Of a stretch of DNA of 33,627 nucleotides, positions 29,120-33,627 are shown piece after piece (position 1 is the first letter of the stretch; each line of letters begins with the position of its first letter). The stretch is from a virus. The stretch lies in IMG/VR virus record IMGVR_UViG_3300042868_001146, positions 1-33,627 of that record. The stretch is one strand, 5' to 3'. The translations under genes and the position numbers were made by a program. The notes under the pieces were generated by a model. The model ran no database searches, was not told the DNA's origin, and was given only the letters and a program-made list of their open reading frames with translations.

Positions 29120-31368
29120 CTTGCGCTCCTGCGACGGTTTATTGTCTCAATATAAACTTGCTGCTGGATTATTGCCGTAACAATTGAATCAATTTCTGAT
29201 TGAGATGCGCCACCTCTTTTAAGGCTATCCTGCAATGCCTTACGATAATCGTCCGTAACCTCAACTGTTTTTCCGGTTTTAAACTTAGGTTGGATTGATA
29301 CCAAATCAATCTTGGCTTCTTTTACAGACTTTGGCAAAACAGAGCCATTTACTCCGTAATTAGTCACAAGACTAGATTTTGTGTTGTCTATCTTCTTTTG
29401 CTCTTCCTGATCGTTAAACCTTTTTGTGACAACACGCTTCGCATCCTCAATAGTTGGTGGACTTCCCTTAGAGCCATCAGCTTTCCAAGAACCTACCATT
29501 TTTTCATGTTCAGCCAATATAGCTTCTTGTCCTTCAACTTTAATGCGAGCTTTAGTAGCTGGATTGCTTGAGCCAGACAAATCTGCCATGTCATTCCCAC
29601 CAGACCTTGCTGATGTTTGAAGTTGCAGCCTACGATCACCAACACGTTTTTCTAAACCAATAACAGTTTCTGGCTTAATTCTTTTCCCTTTAGCAGAAGA
29701 ATAAACTTCTGCGGCAGACACAATAATATTGTTGTCAATTTGATCTACGATTGTGGCAACAGCCGCAGGATCATCATCTGGCTCTTCAGGTTTGGCAGCA
29801 AGTAGCCCTGCTAGGTTATCAGGAGCATCACCCAAATCAATGCCGCGAATCGTGTATGAAGCACGAACGTCATCAATTGATTTAATTGGCTTTTTTGTCA
29901 ACGGATCAATTTGTTTAGTCCGGATTAAATATTCAACTTCCTGAATCTTTAAAACATCTACTTTTGCCTTTTGATCTTTTGGCAAATAGCGGCCAGAAAT
30001 TTCTAAGGCAGTCTTTGGTTTAATCCCATTGGCATTGGACCAAGCAAGGATGGCTTCTGTCGTTCTTAATGTTGGGTCTTTATCACGCAACTTGTCTTCA
30101 AGTTTTGCAACATTCTCATAATTATCCTCAACTTCTTCTTTTAAGAATTTGTCATAATCAACTTCAATTGCTTTTGCCGATATAACTTCTGGGTATCTAT
30201 TAGATATGTCACGTAATCTGTTTTTAATAGAAGCTCTTTCAACATCAGTCGTGTTTTTATCCAAAAACTGCATTGTCAATGTATTAGCCAAAATAACATC
30301 GTCTTGTTTATTGACTTCTCTGTCCTTGGCTTTTATATCAATCATTTGCTGATATTGAGCAACCATCTTGTCCCGCGCTTCTTTTTGCTGCGGAACTGTC
30401 AAGCTATCCCAGACGTTCTGCAAATCTACCGGCAAACGATTTTCTCTTATTAGAGTTGTCAGCGTAACCAAGTCACCACCAATATCCTGACGGCGAGAGA
30501 TTACAGCCTCCTCAAGAATCCCTAGCTTGATACCTTTTTCAATAGCATCTGATCTTTCTATTGCATATTGAACAGCATCAGCACCGCCAAGTGGGAGCGC
30601 TCGGCTAATTAACGCTTCACGTTCTTTGGCAATTTGTTCATTAACGGTTATATATCTTTTATTTTTTTCACTATATATATTGCCGCCACGAATAATATTC
30701 GTAATGGTGTTTGTAAACTCACCATCTACATCAGCAATAATCTTTACTTTATTTTTTGTTAAAGCTAATTGGTTTTCTTTTTTAGCCGCAGCAACAATCA
30801 ATCTATTGGCATGAGTAGCAGCCGTGGCTCTGTATTTGTATGAGGCATCAGGACTAACTTGAGCCAAAGACGAACTCCAGCCATCGGTCATGGCTTTAAA
30901 GTCCTCAATAATCTTCTTGGTATCTACCTGATAAACATTGCCATTTTTGTCTCTGCCAAGTTCAATATTTTGCTGGACTTCATTGGCTTTTGTAATAAGA
31001 TCAATTTCAGCATGAGCAGACAGTTCGTTTGCTCTGTACTTTTGCACCGCAGCAGAAAAAGCATTTAAACTAAATTCCTGCTTAAACTTGCCAGCATTAC
31101 CTTGACTCATCGCCTCAAGCTGCTCTTCACTTGGCGGGTTCTGAACAGCAAACTGAGCGCCAGCAACATCAGCCAACTTCTCGGCCTGTCCAAACATACT
31201 GGTTGACAAGTTAGACAGCACACGAGAAAGATTACTTGCATAATCAGCCTGTGCTTGAAATTCTACTTCTGGACGACGCTGCCCAAAGTTAAGGTTTGGC
31301 TGCGGCAAACTAGACACACCAGCAACTTGTGTCCTGCCAGATTCTAGTCTTTGAATAGGATCAGCCAT
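29116..31368 (-). CDS. Internal virion protein, 750 residues (gp15-like)
   Basis: By size and order equal to T7 gp15 (747 residues), part of the ejection channel. Mostly charged helices; begins MADPIQRLESGRTQVAGVSS and contains QPNLNFGQRRPEVEFQAQAD near 23-42, typical of T7-like internal proteins of environmental phages. ATG at 31368. It is 2 bases downstream of the gp14-like gene. Confidence 0.75.
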   Translation of the reverse strand: MADPIQRLESGRTQVAGVSSLPQPNLNFGQRRPEVEFQAQADYASNLSRVLSNLSTSMFGQAEKLADVAGAQFAVQNPPSEEQLEAMSQGNAGKFKQEFSLNAFSAAVQKYRANELSAHAEIDLITKANEVQQNIELGRDKNGNVYQVDTKKIIEDFKAMTDGWSSSLAQVSPDASYKYRATAATHANRLIVAAAKKENQLALTKNKVKIIADVDGEFTNTITNIIRGGNIYSEKNKRYITVNEQIAKEREALISRALPLGGADAVQYAIERSDAIEKGIKLGILEEAVISRRQDIGGDLVTLTTLIRENRLPVDLQNVWDSLTVPQQKEARDKMVAQYQQMIDIKAKDREVNKQDDVILANTLTMQFLDKNTTDVERASIKNRLRDISNRYPEVISAKAIEVDYDKFLKEEVEDNYENVAKLEDKLRDKDPTLRTTEAILAWSNANGIKPKTALEISGRYLPKDQKAKVDVLKIQEVEYLIRTKQIDPLTKKPIKSIDDVRASYTIRGIDLGDAPDNLAGLLAAKPEEPDDDPAAVATIVDQIDNNIIVSAAEVYSSAKGKRIKPETVIGLEKRVGDRRLQLQTSARSGGNDMADLSGSSNPATKARIKVEGQEAILAEHEKMVGSWKADGSKGSPPTIEDAKRVVTKRFNDQEEQKKIDNTKSSLVTNYGVNGSVLPKSVKEAKIDLVSIQPKFKTGKTVEVTDDYRKALQDSLKRGGASQSEIDSIVTAIIQQQVYIETINRRRSAR

Positions 31369-31370
31369 AA

Positions 31371-32066
31371 TTACTCTTTCGATGTAGAACCAAACAAATC
31401 AATACCCTTTGATGGGAAAGTCATAGCAAAGTCGGTTGTAGATTTTGCCAACTGCGCCCCAGCCAATAGACCACCACTCTTAACCGCGATATCGCCTGTA
31501 CGCTGCAATGTACGAGCATTAACAATAGCTGCCTCACGGTCATAAAACGCGCTGTCATAAGACGATTTAAGCATTGCAGTGGCATCTTCCAACCCAAGGA
31601 TTCGCGCTGTCATAGCGTTCAAATCGGTAATACCAACGTCCTGATAAACCTCGCGTACATTAACGCCACGGATGCCAGCAATAGAGCCTTGGGTAGCTAC
31701 CACACCAGACGCATAGCCACGAGCCAATGCGGTCGCATTTGCGCGACGTAACTGATTAAGTTGTGTATTAGCCTGAATCTTGTAGTTTAGCGTCTCATAC
31801 TCAATCTTCAGCAAATTGCGCTGAAACGCTGCCTCACCGTACTCAACAGTTTTATCTGCTCGAAGCCCAGCCATTCGCAAGTTTTCCTGCGCTTGCACGG
31901 CATAACCAGCTTGCTGATAATAACCCGTGGCCTGTTGAGAGTAGGCTGCACCAATGCCAGAGATAAGGCCACTTAGTGCATACGCGCCCATCGCAGTAAC
32001 GGCTGGTGTTCCAGCAGTATTTGCAGCGGCTGCATCACCAGTAGGTGGAACGTAAGGAGCTACCAT
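31371..32066 (-). CDS. Internal virion protein, 231 residues (gp14-like)
   Basis: A 231-residue protein, close to T7 gp14 (about 196). An N-terminal small-residue hydrophobic segment (AMGAYALSGLISGIGAAYSQ near 25-44) is followed by an Ala/Gln-rich helix, the composition of membrane-inserting ejection proteins. ATG at 32066 is adjacent to the stop of tail tube B. Assigned by order between nozzle and gp15-like genes. Confidence 0.75.
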   Translation of the reverse strand: MVAPYVPPTGDAAAANTAGTPAVTAMGAYALSGLISGIGAAYSQQATGYYQQAGYAVQAQENLRMAGLRADKTVEYGEAAFQRNLLKIEYETLNYKIQANTQLNQLRRANATALARGYASGVVATQGSIAGIRGVNVREVYQDVGITDLNAMTARILGLEDATAMLKSSYDSAFYDREAAIVNARTLQRTGDIAVKSGGLLAGAQLAKSTTDFAMTFPSKGIDLFGSTSKE

Positions 32067-33627
32067 TTATGTCCCCTGATTCACAGCAACCTTATATTCA
32101 AGACCAAGTAAGGTCATCTTGAGTGGCAAGGTTTGCGTAACTTCAATGACTGCATCGCGGCTATAACCACGAATGCCGTTTAATCGTTTAATGCCTGTAA
32201 ATGGCGCAATTGCAATATCAAGCAATGGATTGTCCAAATTCTGGAATGGAACCGGCTGGTTGTTAATGTTCAAGTGCTGCGACTGATTGACGATCACATT
32301 AACCTCAACAATGCGCTTCTTGAACCCAACCCTTGTGCCAGACTGTAACTTGACCTCAACCGGCATTGTCTTTAAATACACCGTCATTGGCAAGCCAACT
32401 TCATAACTGCTGGTCGATGCCCGGTCAAAAGTAACTGAGCCTTCATTACTAACAGTCTCATCGCCTTGCGGAACACCATCACAGATGACGTTTAGCGATT
32501 TGCCAACGTGTGGTAAACCAGTAGCAGTATTTGAGACACCACCAATAAAGGCACAGTCAGTAAAGCGGCTGTCGCTAAAAAGCTCAAGAAAGTACCTAGT
32601 CGTGCCATTAAATACTCGTTTAACCACCGTATAAATATTTGTGACATCGACGCTCACATCAAGGAATTCCCCGTCCGTTGTAAACTCAGACGGGGCAACA
32701 ATCTGCTGTGACCGGAGAATAGAGTACACAGCCATTGTTCCATCTGTCTCATTGGTAATCAGCAGCAAGTCGCCTTCATCCGTTGATGTTGCGCGACGCA
32801 AAGCTAACCGAGTAGGCTCCTTTAAAAGATGCCCAGACAACAACGATATCCTCTGTGTCACATAAGTAAGCTGTGTGTCAGAGAACAAGAATTCATTTAA
32901 AGACTTGCCTTGCTTTTGCACAAACAATGAGCCAGACTCAAGTGCCTCAACCCGTGTGCCAATCCTTGAGCCATTACGGCTAACCTGCTTAAAAGTAAAC
33001 GTCAGCGGAGTAATCGGGTCTGTGCCTTGCTGTGGAACGTAAAACTCGCCACCTGTCGTGAAGACCTGCAAGTCGCGGCCAGAGATAATATCAACAATAA
33101 TATTAAGCTGATTAGTATCAAGGGTAGCTTCAACAGCATCATCGTCCAAAAACTCAGTCGGCTTAAAGTCAAAGAAGAGGGCCACCTTACTGCCCCAGAT
33201 CGTAGACGGGCGTGACTTAGAGCCGCCGAAATAGAGCCGACCTTCATGGAACGATACACTGCGAGGCCAGCCCCGCGAGTCTGACCAGACATCTTCATAA
33301 CCCGTCTCTAGTTCCCAACTACCAGCAGCAATAGCAGTTGTATTAAAAAATGGATATTCGGTAATTGCCTCGCAGACTGTCTCAGAATTTACTTTAGTTA
33401 TTCTGACCCGGCCTTGCGGCGTAGCATTGATGTACTGATCTACTAAATGGGAATTAATAGTAAATGTAGAAGTGTTGTTTGGAACAGTTGTCCAAGCTAC
33501 CGAAACAAGTGCTGAATCAGTTGCCCCAACATAATCAGATATGGTTCTGACCTGACCAGCGCCTGTTCCACCAGTAATTGTAATTGTTGCACCGTTATAA
33601 ATATCGTCGGTAGATGAGGCAGAAGCG
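32067..33627 (-). CDS. Tail tubular protein B (nozzle), C-terminal part continued from the contig start
   Basis: Continues the gene that starts at 796 on the other side of the contig join. The frame is open from 33627 to the stop at 32067; the ATG/GTG-like start at 33185 is an internal Val, not a start. Recognisable blocks include GYEDVWSDSRGWPRSVSFHE, RLYFGGSKSRPSTIWGS and a C-terminal IRGYSRDAVIEVTQTLPLKM, all typical of podovirus nozzle proteins. It ends one base before the gp14-like gene begins. Coordinates 33502-33627 repeat 6-131. Confidence 0.9.
   Translation of the reverse strand, partial: ASASSTDDIYNGATITITGGTGAGQVRTISDYVGATDSALVSVAWTTVPNNTSTFTINSHLVDQYINATPQGRVRITKVNSETVCEAITEYPFFNTTAIAAGSWELETGYEDVWSDSRGWPRSVSFHEGRLYFGGSKSRPSTIWGSKVALFFDFKPTEFLDDDAVEATLDTNQLNIIVDIISGRDLQVFTTGGEFYVPQQGTDPITPLTFTFKQVSRNGSRIGTRVEALESGSLFVQKQGKSLNEFLFSDTQLTYVTQRISLLSGHLLKEPTRLALRRATSTDEGDLLLITNETDGTMAVYSILRSQQIVAPSEFTTDGEFLDVSVDVTNIYTVVKRVFNGTTRYFLELFSDSRFTDCAFIGGVSNTATGLPHVGKSLNVICDGVPQGDETVSNEGSVTFDRASTSSYEVGLPMTVYLKTMPVEVKLQSGTRVGFKKRIVEVNVIVNQSQHLNINNQPVPFQNLDNPLLDIAIAPFTGIKRLNGIRGYSRDAVIEVTQTLPLKMTLLGLEYKVAVNQGT
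33502..33627. repeat. Direct terminal repeat, right copy
   Basis: Exact second copy of 6-131. It lies inside the tail tube B reading frame, which stays open through the join. It shows the contig is circularly closed but does not locate the packaging ends. Confidence 0.95.

Noticed and set aside
33027-33215. Separate start of tail tube B at GTG 33185 or nearby frames
   Set aside because: The frame is open through the contig join to ATG 796, so the codon at 33185 is internal.
1-33627. tRNA genes, integrase, CRISPR array, insertion sequence, retroelement
   Set aside because: None seen: no tRNA T-arm pattern in gaps, no tyrosine or serine recombinase motif, no regularly spaced repeats, no transposase or reverse transcriptase motif. 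This is by eye, not by a dedicated search.

Overview
The window is a tailed bacteriophage genome, apparently complete. Bases 6-131 recur exactly at 33502-33627, and joining the two copies makes one uninterrupted 741-codon reading frame for the tail tube B (nozzle) protein. This gives a circular map of about 33,496 bp; the map may come from circular permutation or from T7-style terminal repeats, which the sequence alone cannot distinguish. The virion genes have T7-type podovirus architecture: head-tail connector portal, scaffold, capsid, two tail tubular proteins, internal virion proteins and a gp17-type fibre. A nested Rz/Rz1 spanin pair indicates a Gram-negative host. I see no tRNA, integrase, CRISPR or insertion sequence, and nothing that fixes the host more precisely.

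Minus strand, read in transcription order from about 13.1 kb down to 1 and on from 33.6 kb to 19.2 kb: a ribbon-helix-helix regulator and a winged-helix replication protein (12.2-13.1 kb); an AT-rich repeated region that may be the origin, with a sigma70-type promoter; a long leader and an SSB-like protein (11.4-12.1 kb); a packaging operon with small and large terminase and two secreted small proteins (8.7-11.2 kb); a head operon of accessory proteins, portal, cupin, a Bbp19-like protein and scaffold (2.9-8.7 kb), closed by a terminator; capsid behind its own promoter; tail tubes A and B; three or four internal virion proteins (24.3-32.1 kb), one with a zinc metallopeptidase motif; tail fibre (22.3-24.3 kb); and a lysis/envelope cluster (19.2-22.3 kb).

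Plus strand, 13.2-19.2 kb: a divergent promoter fires into three tiny genes separated by related hairpin-plus-ribosome-binding-site cassettes, then a GP88-family protein, a terminator, and a tightly overlapping operon with a YqaJ-type exonuclease, a RecT-type annealing protein, a Cro-like HTH protein, zinc-finger-like small proteins, a VRR-NUC nuclease and several short genes of unknown function.

The odd combination is a T7-like virion with no single-subunit RNA polymerase, DNA polymerase, primase or helicase. The visible promoters are host-type (for example TTGTTT-N16-TATAAT and two copies of TTGCKG-N16-TACAAT). The phage therefore probably borrows the host transcription and replication machines, supplying its own initiator, SSB-like factor and exonuclease/annealase recombination pair. 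All calls come from reading the sequence; no database search was run.
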